From NCBI GenBank assembly GCA_948099385.1, contig CANUEZ040000183.1:4650001-4714000 (forward strand): a stretch of 64,000 bases of DNA, in the 5' to 3' direction. Shown here in pieces: positions 33,011-44,700 of this stretch (positions are counted from its first letter, which is position 1; each line of letters opens with the position of its first letter). The notes under the pieces are model-generated. The model had not been told where the DNA came from. It was given only the letters and a program-made list of their open reading frames with translations, and searched no databases. Position numbers and translations under genes: made by a program. This DNA comes from Fasciola hepatica (taxonomy: Eukaryota > Platyhelminthes > Trematoda > Plagiorchiida > Fasciolidae).

Positions 33011-36000
33011 AATAACCAATCATAACCTGATATTTTTGTTCATGTTCACTCTGTTTCTGACTGACTGGGTCTTCCCAGAGTAAATGGCATCAAAACTGCA
33101 TCATGCTGTGTCCCGTGAAATGCTTACTAAATCACCAGTTAGATTAGAATGGCAGAACTGGAACATCAGATTAAGTTGGCTAGAAGTACAGTTAGACCAA
33201 TTAGGCAGGATAAATGTAACAAGGATGAACTTGAATGTGAATTGGCCCATGATCCCGCAGATCGAGACCAGCCTGGATAAGAACGGTGTTAGGTCGAACA
33301 GAGCGCAAATGATTCAGATCAGATAATTTTGTGCCTGCTGCACTATTGTCAAGGTAGGGCCGGGGAAGCGATTGACGATGGCTTGATGCTAGACCGGGTG
33401 GAAGGCTATGTGTGAGCTTAAGCAGTTCTAATGGACCTGTTTGGACAATCGTACAGAGGCGCCCACAATTTGATCGGTGGTGTGCTGACAGGAGCTAAAG
33501 GCACAAAAGATGAAACGACTTCACTACTCAAACTTGTGATCAAAATGTACAATTGCGGCATCGCTTTCAGTCACCTATATTACTGATCAGCTGTCACAAT
33601 CATGGCATTGAAACTACCGTTTTAATTTTGATTTATTTCCTCAGTATTCAATTTCATTTTAGTCATATCAAAAATTAATTATGATTCCCTGGAGCTGGTG
33701 AGTTTTTCCAGCGAGAACGCTAGTCATGCGGAAAACCCAGAACACCAGAGTACACTGCCGCTGATCATTCGCAATGGCCCATTCATTGGGCGGAAAACCA
33801 TCTCACTTACGATTTGCCGCGAAGTTGGTTGCCATTACCCTACCTACCCGCGACCTGCGGACGAGTCTGGTAGCGCACAGTTCTGCTACTCCGGGGGCCT
33901 TCATCTGGCTAGCATGATGCTTTAGTTATTCTAATCAGCTTTATCATGTTCACTTTCTATTCTGTCTTTTGATATAATTTTTCATCGATGATGTTTCTAA
34001 GTTTTCAGAAAATATACTAAAAGTGCAGGGGAGAAATATTTTTGTGGTTGGTTGAGAAGAAAGAGATTGAGGCTCAGAAGACCCATTCCAGCATAGCGTT
34101 AGGAATGTTAATTTTATTTAAAAGCGACAGTAGGATTGACAACACACAAACTCACGCTATCTGAAGCGGTGGTAACTACCACATTTTAATCCTAACGTCC
34201 ATTGCTTGATTAGTTGGCTTGATTGTCCGGTCGGTCGATGGAATACGTCACTTATCAATGAGTGTGTACATTTATCCCCGTGTGCATTGGAATGCCATAA
34301 TGTACTTCTGCGTCCATTTTAGTACATCATCATGGCCACATACAGAGAAATGGGTGGGTGATTAAAAGAATTAGAACGCGGGATGATCACAGTACAAAGG
34401 CCGTGTGTTCATCCTTATGTGGGTCATTTCCAGCTTATTTTCTGTCAACGTATCACGAACATTCACTGTGCATTTCCCTGGAATTTTCGAAAAGCGATGT
34501 ACAGGTACAATAAAATTCATCTTTGTGCACATGCTTACAGCCTTGTAGGTAACGGTTCCCATACTGATGTTGTCGACAATTCTTTTCGTGAATAATTCTC
34601 ACCAGTGAATTTCCCAAAAAACCTTGAGCGATCGATTACCAAGATGCAACCATTTTCACCTCTCCTACCCCCCCCCCCACCCTTCAGGGGTATTCACACT
34701 GATCCAGGTTTGATCCACGGCGAGTTGAATAAAATATACTTGACCTCGGCAGCTGAGATACGTGTTTTTGAACATGAACGGTATTAGTTCAGTTCTAGCC
34801 GTTAACCTCACACTTCATTGTTGTTGTTTGGCTGCAACCTCACAATCTCGTTCAGTCGAAAATGAAATGAATCGAAGCAAGCAAACGAAACACAAAGTTC
34901 TGAGTGGAAATCATATACCCGAAGCAATAGCTCGATAGCAATTACAAAGCTGATGGCGGAACTAAGCCCGTCGTCTAATGGTTCCAACAATCCGGTGGTC
35001 GGACCTCGTGAATCCCAAACGAGAAGCCTAGCTTTAGCTAGTGGATCAAATTCAATTGTCAGGATTTTGATTATTTCTGCTAATGTCATAGACCACCTGC
35101 ATCGACCGAAACTTCAACCGTTGTTGGCTTCGGAGAACAATTTACACTGAGGGCGTTCCAAATGTCCTGACGACCGTACTTTGGTCTAGAGACCGACTTC
35201 TGGCTGCCAACACACTACACCTCACATGATGATTCCCATTACTGCGAATGAGAAATGCTGTGAAGACACTGATGCTCATACAAAGACAGTCTTCGCATAC
35301 TTTCCACTTATGAGGGTAACGGTTCCGGATCACATATAAGGACGAACTTAAGTACTACACCGTACACTCAGTAGTTAGGAAACTTTGGAGCTACCAGACC
35401 ATACATTTGGTAAGTGGTTACTGGTAATAATATTAATGAAAATAATAATCTTTTACTCCCTTCATTTCCTATACGACAATGTACAACAATGCAAAGTATC
35501 TCTGGAAGAGGGTTGCGGCCAATCGAAGGCTACCGAGTGGGAAAGTCACCGGCGGTGGCGCGAATAGGACGCGGGATGTCACGGTCTCAACTCCAAGACG
35601 ATGACTGTTTGATCATTGCCGGTCAAATGGTAACAATGTAGCGGCTGTGAAACAAATGGACCCTTTATCTGATGGAGTTCTCTCCGGCGTAGAGGTTAAC
35701 GAAACTCTTTCAAGAGGAAAGGAAATCTGAGTGAACTATACAGATTTACTAGCCACTAACAATAAACTAGTAGGATGCGGGCAAAGTTTCAATGGGGGAA
35801 AACAATACTTGTTGTGCAAGAAAAGGCCATACTGGAAGCTAATGATATGTTTGCGGTTACCGTGTCTGAGGTATATAAAGTTGACGTATTCTACCTACTT
35901 GGTATAAAGAAAGAATGCCACATTTTAAAACTAAGTAAATCTGAAGTTAACAGAACTTTTCTTTTTTGACGAACAAATTGTTTGAGTGAAACGATGTGCG

Positions 36001-38515
36001 AAACTATTCTTATAAATGAAGAAATGCAAAGGACCAAATCAGAAGGGTAAAAAACCCACAATACAGGGATAGAAATGCTTTTCAGTCCGATTACCCGAAT
36101 AAAACTCCTTATAATTCACGTGAGGCAGTTGGTGCGCACTGTTGTGTGGTCGAAATACAGTTGCCGGTAAACAATCGAGAGACTAAGCCGTTTGACAATT
36201 TTATTGACCGATTCAGATGCTCAGCAACTCCTGATCCCTAAGCTTGACCTTCGGATCGCAAATAGTTCATCACCGGCCGAGATGACATTATTAGTGTGCA
36301 GCCGCCTCGACTGGCGACGAAACATTAGCAATCTGAGGTTCAAGCTCAGGAGCCCATAGCTTATGAAAACCATTAACCTGAGCTACGAAGAACATCAGTT
36401 TTCAAAACCACTGTCATATTATCCCACGTCTTTGTCTAGTGGCTCTATCACTTAGTCAGTGGACGTTTAGGTGGGACTGTAACCGAAAGGTGAGCTATGG
36501 AATAGTGTGCCGAAAGAGTTTGGTCGACCAACATTTACTGTTCGCATTCTATTTCTCATCCTTCAGGTGTGGTAGCGCCAGTGGTCAATGAACTGTTGAT
36601 GTGCGGTGTGAGACCATGAGTAATTGTGCAGAAGAAAAAACGACGTACGGTTGTTGTTTGAAAGATTTGATGAACTTTGACCTATCTTCCCTTGTGGTTT
36701 TGAAAGTTCGATGACGCAATCGGCTTGGTAGCCACCTCTTGTTCTCAGAGCACTCACTGCTTCAATAAAGTTCGAGAGAATTTATGAGTGGATTGAACAT
36801 CATCAATACTGCTGTTTTAAAGCGGTCATGTATCAAACATGATGCATAACTTACTCAAACAGAATCAACAATGCTTGCATGCTCCAGAGACAGGAACTGA
36901 TCGCTTTGCACTGGATGGTGAATAAAATCCGGAAAAGTGAATTCATATATTGGCGAGCAGATGGAAGCATTGAAATCTAGTGGCAAAATCTATCGGAGGC
37001 TTATGTTTATCTGTAAGGTATAATAATCATCTGGAATCGCATTTTTCTCTCTCTCTCTACCGACTGAGAACGTTGCTACAGGGACGTTCACGTATTTATC
37101 TGTCGAGTAGTATTGCGGGCCTCCTTCCCGATGGAAACGCAGTGCATGACCCAATGCTACCAGGTAATGGGTGGGAGGGTGGCCATCGCCAGAGGGCGTG
37201 GAATCACACTGACCACTGTGGCGGTAAGCATCTATCCTCCTGATGAGAGGTTCCTTAATTCATTTTGATAGTATCAACAAACGCAAATGGTCAATTACCT
37301 TGACCATTAAGTGAAAATGACTCTTGCATAAGTAAGTGACGTTCACTGGCTTGTCGTCGACGAATACTTACCCCTTACCGCTGATTATCAACGTCACTCT
37401 TTGTCAAATACAACTGATGATTGAAGAATGTGAAATACACAATAAATTATAAACTGCTTCTGTATATTCTAACATTCCTTCGGAACGCGACCATGCGTAC
37501 CTACGATACGGCTGTCTACCCTTTTGTACGAGACGTAGAGAGATAGACTATCATCCCACTGAAATTCTAGGATGAAAATTCAGCTCCACAGATCCTTTTT
37601 ATTGGTTTTCACTGCGTGCATAATTATCCGAATAAGTAATCATAATCCCGGTATCTTTGGAAAGCATCAAGTGATACGTACGTTAACACTTCTTCTTAGC
37701 CTAATCGACATGCACGTGCTTGTTGTTCAGTTCTAGTACCCGAGTTAATAGAGACAGCGTGAAAACAAAAAAAGAATTCAGCATTTCTTCGGGGAGCACA
37801 AGTATTCAACAAAACGGAGATTGAAAGTGGGGAAGCATATTAGGCTTCTACAAACCAGATAACGTAAAAATTTCGTCGAGTGAAAGATTGCTGTTAACCA
37901 CCAACCAATGCGACCGGTGGTGGTGATCGGGACGGAAAGTTTTAGCTCCGACGCAAAAATCTGAGACGGGGAGAGATTCAAGTCACTCATCCATTACTGC
38001 TCAAGTACATACATCTTCCAGTATGAATAGTCCCAGAAGACACCATGTATTTTGTGGCGACTCGCGCTCTACTTCTCGTCAACTGCTTTGATTATTAATA
38101 AAGTCGAAACAACCAAAAACAAAAAAAGAAACATTTTTCTTCAATTGGGATTTACTCTGGATGTGGTGGTTGCATGCTGCTGAATCGTCAGTGCAATTCA
38201 GGTGAAATCCTCGGTGTACAACTTTCAATTTTGCTATTTGTTTATACGGTAGTACAAACAGCGTTCATTCGGCCGCAAGCCTATGATCTAATAGCGTTGA
38301 GTTTAAATCGGAAATGTCTCATTAATTGTCAAGGTAACACGACTTCAGTGTGCAGGTGTCAGTCACTGAGTCGTTCATTCGATTTCTACGAGTATTGACC
38401 CTAAAATATCACCTCCTTAGGAACCCTGAGAAATTACCTTCACTATTTAGCGAGACTTGACTGTTTGACCTCCCGTGTTTGTTCCTAACTTTGATACCTT
38501 GATATTTGACTTTTG

Positions 38516-38518
<3 letters not shown>
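33011..38518. other. 5.5 kb without a recognised gene
   Basis: Frames stay below 95 codons (for example 33084-33326, 33698-33925, 34953-35150 and 36980-37243 on plus; 34808-35089 on minus). I recognise none. C11 at 34668-34678 and a short CT run near 37045 are the only simple repeats. A piece near 36360-36405 is similar over about 45 bases to 54655-54700. Confidence 0.45.

Positions 38519-38583
<65 letters not shown>
38519..38583. repeat. (TA)n microsatellite
   Basis: About 32 TA units, forming the 3' border of a minus-strand LINE fragment. Confidence 0.97.
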
Positions 38584-38584
<1 letters not shown>

Positions 38585-38588
<4 letters not shown>

Positions 38589-38935
38589 GAGGGAAGCACC
38601 CACCGAGGCTTACTTCTTTATGCCCCTGTGTCAAGTTATAGCCTGACTGCAGCGCCGCTTCTTTCAGCCTTACCCAGCATGTGCAAGAGGAACACGAAAG
38701 GGTAAACGATGGACAGGACTATCCGAAACATGCCCGAGTCGTCGGAGGCGGTGTAGAGCGATTATCCCGGTCAGAGGGCGATTATCAACACCGAACACAC
38801 AAAGACGAACCTCGTCATTACTCACCCGAGGATCCCACCAGACAGAAGCAATGCCTCCGAGACATCGGTGGTCGAATACAGAAAGACGCCGAGCATCCTC
38901 AAATCTCCTCAAGTCATGTGCATTCATCAACTTAT
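38585..38935 (-). mobile_element. LINE fragment (RT thumb and tail)
   Basis: The minus frame 38930-38670 reads FEDARRLSVFDHRCLGGIAS, VWWDPRVSNDEVRLCVFGVD and ALHRLRRLGHVSDSPVHRLP, the RTE thumb-tail transition. It continues past stops toward the (TA)n tract with RRCSQAIT and HRGIKK (compare GGQ-MTW-RGMKK). It is most like the plus-strand piece at 60.1 kb (shared GVDNR-LT). A SINE sits immediately upstream. Confidence 0.75.
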
Positions 38936-38954
38936 TCTTCTATGCATGTGTTTA

Positions 38955-39188
38955 CTTTTTTTACCAAATACTTGGACATGAGTGCAGTGGAAGGGATTTA
39001 CCCCATATCTTCAAAGGTACACTACACTATTGAGGATAGCTGAGAACCAGGCCCTGAGTGAAGAAACGCATAAGGTTCTGACAGGTCAGGTGTGGTAACA
39101 AGTCAGACGATCGGGGATATCTGACGGGATTCGAACCCCCGATTGAAAAAAGTGATAAACAGACGTTCTAAACTAATGAACCACCACC
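38955..39188 (-). mobile_element. tRNA-derived SINE, copy 1
   Basis: On the minus strand it starts GTGGTGGTTCATTAGTTTAG (box A-like) and has GGGTTCGAATCCC (box B), then the shared body (TGTTACCACACCTGACC, CACTGCACTCATG) and an A-rich tail. Same family as the copies at 46.1, 48.3, 49.1, 52.9 and 62.8 kb. Transcription by pol III and mobilisation by a partner LINE are known for such elements. Confidence 0.8.
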
Positions 39189-39859
39189 GACCGACTGGTC
39201 ACTCGTTTCGCCATCCGGATGAGGTTTACCAGATCATTATTAGGCCGATGCGGACAAAAGTGCACTCCAGGTTCGTAAATTCACTTGTGCAATCTGCCAA
39301 TTGTCTGATTCAAGCGGGGTTTTTTCTGGTTCAGACATCCGAGACACTTTTGTGTATTATTTGCTGTTTGAAGTATACAGAATTTCTGCAGAACTTTTGT
39401 TGGTAAATCTGTTGGGTCTAGTTGCTAATGGGTACCTTTATGTTACTAAATGAAATGATGAAGTGATGTGATGAATCCTTTCAGCAGGATGTCAACCAGA
39501 AATGAACACACCATAAGTCTGACCATTCGAAGCCCCACCTAGCATGAGTAGCACTGAATGATGAGTTGCAACCCACAATGTGATGAGAAAATGACTTCGT
39601 AGAATAATTTTGAAAAACCACTGAATGACCTTCCGTTTAAAATGATATCATTCTCCAAATAACATGGAAATTACCTATTAGGGATTCAAATAGGAATTCG
39701 TATCGAAAATTGTATAGAATACAAATCTCTATCATCCTGATTTGAAAGCAATTTCCGATCACAGATGCCCACTGAGAAAAGGATAAAGAAAGTGACCGCG
39801 CACAAATTCAGAATTCTATGGAAAATCGACCATAACTGTTTTGCAATACAGTAGGGACG
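39189..39859. other. No recognised gene
   Basis: Short frames only and no repeat recognised. Confidence 0.5.
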
Positions 39860-40065
39860 AATTTGCAAAGCCGAATTTCATGGCCTTTTGAATTACGGTT
39901 GCGACACCTGGCCACTCCACGTTCGGGATCCTCAGTAGCTTTCCGTGTTTGACAACGAGTGTCACCGAAGCATTGCTCGTGTCTAATGGGAACATCGGTT
40001 GAGTAATAAAGAGGTAAGCCATCGCATGTTAGGTGCGGTAATCGTCCCCCGGCCGAGGTTATAAC
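39860..40065 (+). mobile_element. LINE fragment (RT thumb)
   Basis: On the plus strand one frame reads LNYGCDTWPLHVRDPQ, a stop, LSVFDNECHRSIARV, a stop, then WEHRLSNKEVSHRMLG. This matches LLYGCETWPLR-ED-RRL-VFDHRCLR-IAR and WWEHRVSN-EVR-R of the RTE thumb. Only about 200 bp remain. Confidence 0.7.
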
Positions 40066-40382
40066 TATTATTATAACCAAACACAGAGCCTGAGGTCAGG
40101 CATGATGCCAACATCACAAATATACAAACGGGGAGCGGAAGCGAATAAAAGCTGAAAAGGTAGCTGTTTCACCGCATACATTGCTGCAATTTTCCGGAAG
40201 TTTGGTTTGATATATTTGTAGGAACTGAGAGTTTCATAAACACACTACACAGCATTCGTGCAACGGGTTTCGGTTGTAAGCCATATCGCTGGACCAAAAA
40301 TATCACGTCGTTTTTCACTGACCGCTCAGCACGATAATTCACTTTATTTCTCCAATTTTTTGTTGAGTTGCTACCTTGCGTC

Positions 40383-40388
<6 letters not shown>

Positions 40389-40455
<67 letters not shown>
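40389..40455. repeat. (TA)n microsatellite
   Basis: About 33 TA units; left neighbour of a solo PLE terminus. Confidence 0.97.
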
Positions 40456-40460
<5 letters not shown>

Positions 40461-40540
40461 AGAAGTCAAGGCGTACGCTGAGTTGTCAAACGTTTATTGT
40501 GACGTTTCGATCCAAACTAGGACTCGTTGTCAAACGTGAG

Positions 40541-40543
<3 letters not shown>
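40456..40543 (-). mobile_element. Solo PLE family I terminal module
   Basis: An 88-bp island between two (TA)n tracts. On the minus strand it runs TTCACTCACGTTTGACAACG, then the CGAAACGTCACAATAAACG string, and ends near GCGTACGCCTTGAC. It matches 967-1056 in reverse orientation, including the hammerhead-like core. No coding sequence accompanies it, so it is a solo terminus or a severely truncated insertion. Confidence 0.8.

Positions 40544-40613
<70 letters not shown>
40544..40613. repeat. (TA)n microsatellite
   Basis: About 34 TA units; right neighbour of the solo PLE terminus. Confidence 0.97.
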
Positions 40614-42483
40614 CAGACAATAACCATACCATATCCCTAATACTTATGAAAAAGTCAAAATCTCATGCAATTCTTCATACTAACATCGACTAATTTTCAT
40701 GAGGCAGATAGATCTGGATTCTCATGAATTATATTCACAACCACAACACAGTTGTCATTTAATTTGCATTCAATTCAATCTATATTTCAGTTGAGTGCGT
40801 CTGACCGTCCCCGACAACTCAGTTGATCATAAAAATCGTAAATACGACCGAACTATTCATCAAGTGATGGTGTTACAATGGGTCAGTGTTGATCACATGG
40901 AAACGATTGAGGACATATTACTAGAATATACATAATTGGTCGGGTGAAGGACAAAGTGATGCCACTGGATGATCGATCACGTCACTACATTCCGAAGGCT
41001 ACTGAAACATCGAATTCTCCGAACCAATATCAAGTAGTGGACTATTCGGAATACACACCCAAACCATAGTTGTCACGTGATTCGCATTCCAAGGTGTTCA
41101 GACCACACTCGGCTGTATCTGCGTACTTGTGTACAAAAATTCTGGTCCCAATCCTAGAGTTTTAAATCCACATTTTGGCTACTGATAGGGAGTGTAGTAG
41201 CTACTTGTTGGATTTCATTTGTTAGCTAATAAAAAGGGATTGGGTCATCCTCTTGAGACGAAAATCAACGACACGTATTTACAAATAACATTTAGGAAAC
41301 TGCGATATTGACTGCCGTAATAGTGTTGAGTAGATGAACATGGAGCCATTTACTGTGATTACCTCGTCACATTGGTGCACAATCGCTTTGCCAATTCTAC
41401 CGAGCCAGCCTTTAAGTGGAAACCAGAACAGGTGAGCACACGCCATGAGAGGTGGCCAGAGAACGCTAAACTTCGAATTCAAAAGGAAATCTCCAACAAT
41501 GCTCCAACACGCAGCAATTAAGGTCACTCCTTTATTGGGCTGATGGAGTTACTAAAGCAGCGAATCAAACTGCTGACTGAATATCACCCAATTCCGTGAA
41601 CTATTCACGACAGGATCTGTTGGGTAACCCGTTGAGTTATTAGGCTTGAAAAGAAGCCTATTTTCCGGAGGGGTTATCACAGTTTTGCGACGAACACTCT
41701 CTATCAGGCTTACTCTGCGAGGCACATAAATTGCTATAATATTTACCTTAAACGTGCATATTGCGGTACGGTGTAGGGCAGGGGTTATGTCGGTCGCCAA
41801 CCTTAATAGTGTTACCAAGCCCGCACGCATGTTCGGAGCAAATCACTGCCAGTGACTCGCATCGGGTGGCGTGAACAAGTCTAACTGAAGTGATGCCGTA
41901 TTCCTGCGGTTCAAATGGTCAACGGCCAGCCGAACACAGAAGGGATGCAGCAGCACATGGACATAACCCTCGTTCACGTAGATACCGTTTCGTTTCTTCA
42001 CAAACGAATTGTTTTACAGTTGTCAGTTTGATAGCAAAGATTTATGTGGTTGTCTACATAGTATATGTCGCCTTGCTACACTTTGAGAATTACGAACAAT
42101 CTCTAATAGTTGCTTTTAGAATAGAAGCGCCCATCGGAAATGTTCGTGGTATGATCCATCCCGCCTTGTTCTTCTTTGCCATTTTTAACCCCCGCTAAAG
42201 CTTACCTACCAATAACAGCCCACTCCTATCTTACGCACTATCGGAGAGACCTACGATACCGTTCGTTTATCGTTTCCGGACGACCTCTCCCCTGAATTAT
42301 CTAATTCCTTTTCGATACAACGCACACTGAATCTCATCGACGGCCAGACGACTGATCCAGTCCTGTTGTTTGACTACTGCTGGGGTTCGCAGTTTTATCT
42401 CGTCTCACTCCCGCGTGCCTTAATGGTATCGTATGTTTGACAATGAAAAATCCACTTGCACTTTTCGTGTATAGAAGTTCAAC
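40614..42483. other. No recognised gene
   Basis: Frames up to 102 codons (41890-42198 plus, 41552-41830 minus) without known motifs. Downstream of the GLMP stop on the minus strand, it may include transcript tail sequence. Confidence 0.45.
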
Positions 42484-42561
42484 GCCTCAAATGGGAATCG
42501 AACCGGCGACAGTTCGCTTACCAGGCAGATGTTCTACCAGTTGGAATATCACGCTACGGCC
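42484..42561 (-). other. tRNA-like sequence (degenerate tRNA or SINE head)
   Basis: On the minus strand, a TGATATTCCAACTGG string is box A-like and GGTTCGATTCC is a perfect box B, 30-40 bases apart as in tRNAs. The ends GCCGTAG and TTGAGGC can pair in part as an acceptor stem. The T- and anticodon stems are poor, so I do not call a functional tRNA. Confidence 0.35.
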
Positions 42562-43252
42562 AGTCGGGCGTGAATAACGCATTTATATTTGCTCAGAGAC
42601 CACATTCGATTCTGATCGGGTTCGCTTTCATTCTGTACCTAACTGAAATGGCTTGATACGGCTGTTGCAGAATTGTTGCAAAACAATTCATCAAACTGAA
42701 TCTCTTGAAACACAACTGATTCACGCAGACTGAGTGAACGACAGCGACAAAATGACCTGACAGGTAAAAGCGTAAGGAACTAATTTCAGGTGTGAAAAAC
42801 AAATAAAAAACGGCAGATAGAAGTTTGGTTTCCGTTCCCGGCACGACGCTGGCGACGACAATGGATGAGTTAGTAAAACGGCAACGCATGATTTACGACG
42901 AAATAGGTAGGATATGATTGGCCAAGTAACACTGATTTTGCGGACGGATGACATATTTACGCAACTCCGGATTATGTATCGAAAATCAGAGTTCCAGAGA
43001 TGGTTAATCACGTGCATGAAGATGGTGCAAAATCCGACCAAGGGGAGAATAAATATGGTGCAACCGTTTAAAAGTAAGAAGAAAGGGAGAGGGAGAAAAA
43101 AAAATACAGATGATTGAGCCGTAAGTTTAGCCCACAATCTCGGGGCCACGAACAACGAAGACGCCATCCAAGCGGAGTCTGCCAGGTGAAAGGTAGTGAA
43201 TAGAATGGTAAATGGTAGACGGTTGATACAGACAGCATCTACGGTAGATGGG

Positions 43253-43466
43253 TTATGCTGTTGTTGATTGGAATGTTTCCAGTGATTCGTTTAGTGGTGC
43301 AAAGCTCGTGGAATCATCCCGTCGTCGACGTCGTCGCACAATAAGGAGAATAAGGGAACCGAATAGTAATGAGGCCAATATCACACAGACAGAGAAACTA
43401 ATCATTCCGATCAGAAGACTGGACATGAAATCTTGCGGTGGATGACCCAGACCGAACGACAAGGTC
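43253..43466 (-). CDS. GLMP: GLMP homologue, terminal exon (transmembrane tail)
   Basis: Last coding exon of a glycosylated lysosomal membrane protein (NCU-G1) homologue. The acceptor ATACTCTCGCAG precedes GACC; the first base completes a TGG begun in the upstream exon, and 70 codons follow before the stop. Sequence: TLSFGLGHPPQDF aligns with GVGFPPVDGLS of vertebrate GLMP, then one membrane helix (SLLIGMISFSVCVILASLL through SLILLIV) and a cytosolic tail starting RRRRRR and ending ETFQSTTA. In mammals GLMP is a heavily glycosylated lysosomal protein that stabilises the transporter MFSD1. The vertebrate tail ends in a YQSI-type sorting signal; no such Yxx-phi motif is visible here. No poly(A) signal was found nearby. 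Confidence 0.85.
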
Positions 43467-43689
43467 CTGCGAGAGTATTTGTTTGTTTTCACCGGGCAGT
43501 GACGTACAAAGAAAGAAAAGAGTAAAAATAAATGTGTATGTATGTTACACGGCAGACCGAAGAATAAAGCACCGGAAATCAATAAAATGAGTAGTTCAAT
43601 GCTCGAAAACAATTTTAAACTATGGGATGACAATGAACGTTGAAACGTCGCACACTGAACGCCGTGTGACAAATCGTGCGATTGCATCT

Positions 43690-44700
43690 TCTAACCAGAT
43701 AATAACTGACATAAATAAGAGTGCATATCACTTATGCAAATGAGCAGTTTAGTAGTTTTCTAATCATTTTATTATTGTCTTAAAGTATGCTTCAAATAGA
43801 CAAACAATAAACTGACACATCCTCTGCATCGTAGCAATTGGTGCCGTGACTAGGATAAAGATCTCGTGACTGTTGGAGTTTGATGGGGGGAGGGGACATG
43901 AAGAGTTTCTTGTAGGATTCTAAGGATGTGACGCAGCAGGGGATATGGTCGGATCAGGGGAAGTTGGTGACGCTTCTAGGGCTTCTGAAGGACAGAGCAC
44001 GGACGGTGCTAAATGTAGAGAAGAGACCCGGAGATGAAGTGGGCCATCGCTAAGGGCGACCCAGTCGTAGGATACGACAGCCGGCCGACCGTTCCGAGCC
44101 AATTTGGCGGTTCAAGGCGGCCCGGCTGGGGGTTTATGCAGACCCAATGGTGCACGTCGTTGCGCTCCGTTTCCTCCCGGACCGGGTGTTGCCCGTGTTT
44201 GACGCGATTTCACGGGATGAACTTCTGGCGGACTGATGTGTGAACAGTTTACCGGAACTCCAGCGAGATGCTACGCGTCACTCGTATCGGTCGTTCCATG
44301 GATGTGCTCCAGCTCGCGGATGCGGTTCGTGAACTGACCAGTTTTCATGTGCCTCTGAAGAAAACTCAAGAATTGACCAGGAGTCTGTCTTAGATCTAAC
44401 AGTTGTAGGTTCAAACTATATTTTATGAAGTCGTGAGCGCTCGAAAACGAAACCAAACCCGCTGCGAAAACTTGGAATAGTTTTCTCGCGACTACCCTAA
44501 GCATGAACAAGACGAATTCGTGTCGTTTGACACAAGTGTCATTGAAGACGTAGACTGTGATACAACTGCAACTCAAGTTGAGATTCAGGACTAGAATGAA
44601 TTTAGGCTAGAGACTGCAGTAACAATTGTTATTTTGCCTGAACAGTTGCCAAATGAGGAATGTGAACCTGATGACATTCGGATAAAGACTGTCGATTAAT
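43690..44700 (+). mobile_element. LTR retrotransposon remnant (leader and gag-like)
   Basis: CAATAAACTGACAC (about 43804) followed by AATTGGTGCCGTGACTAGGA (about 43837) looks like an LTR end and post-LTR leader. Downstream frames resemble a capsid: KLVTLLGLLKDRARTVLNVE (about 43961), RPGDEVGHR, FKAARLGVYADPMVHVVALR (about 44114) and FLPDRVLPVFDAISRDELLA, then TRIGRSMDVLQLADAVRELT (about 44279). Frameshifts separate the pieces. It lies in the last GLMP intron, antisense to the gene. Family is uncertain (Ty3/gypsy favoured); no pol follows. Confidence 0.5.

Noticed and set aside
34953..35030. tRNA-like string (GTCGTCTAATGGTT ... GTGAATCCC)
   Set aside because: Box spacing is off and no stems form; not called as tRNA or SINE.
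36360..36405. 45-base similarity to 54655-54700 (shared ACCTGAGCTACGA)
   Set aside because: Too short and diverged to define a repeat; noted only in the region descriptions.
41280..41440. Possible 48-base microexon with splice-like borders on the minus strand (near 41363-41410)
   Set aside because: Flatworms do have microexon genes, but a single short segment with AG/GT borders is expected by chance.
42721..43167. 148-codon minus frame just downstream of the GLMP stop
   Set aside because: Biased, pyrimidine-driven composition with no domain; more likely transcript tail or intergenic sequence.
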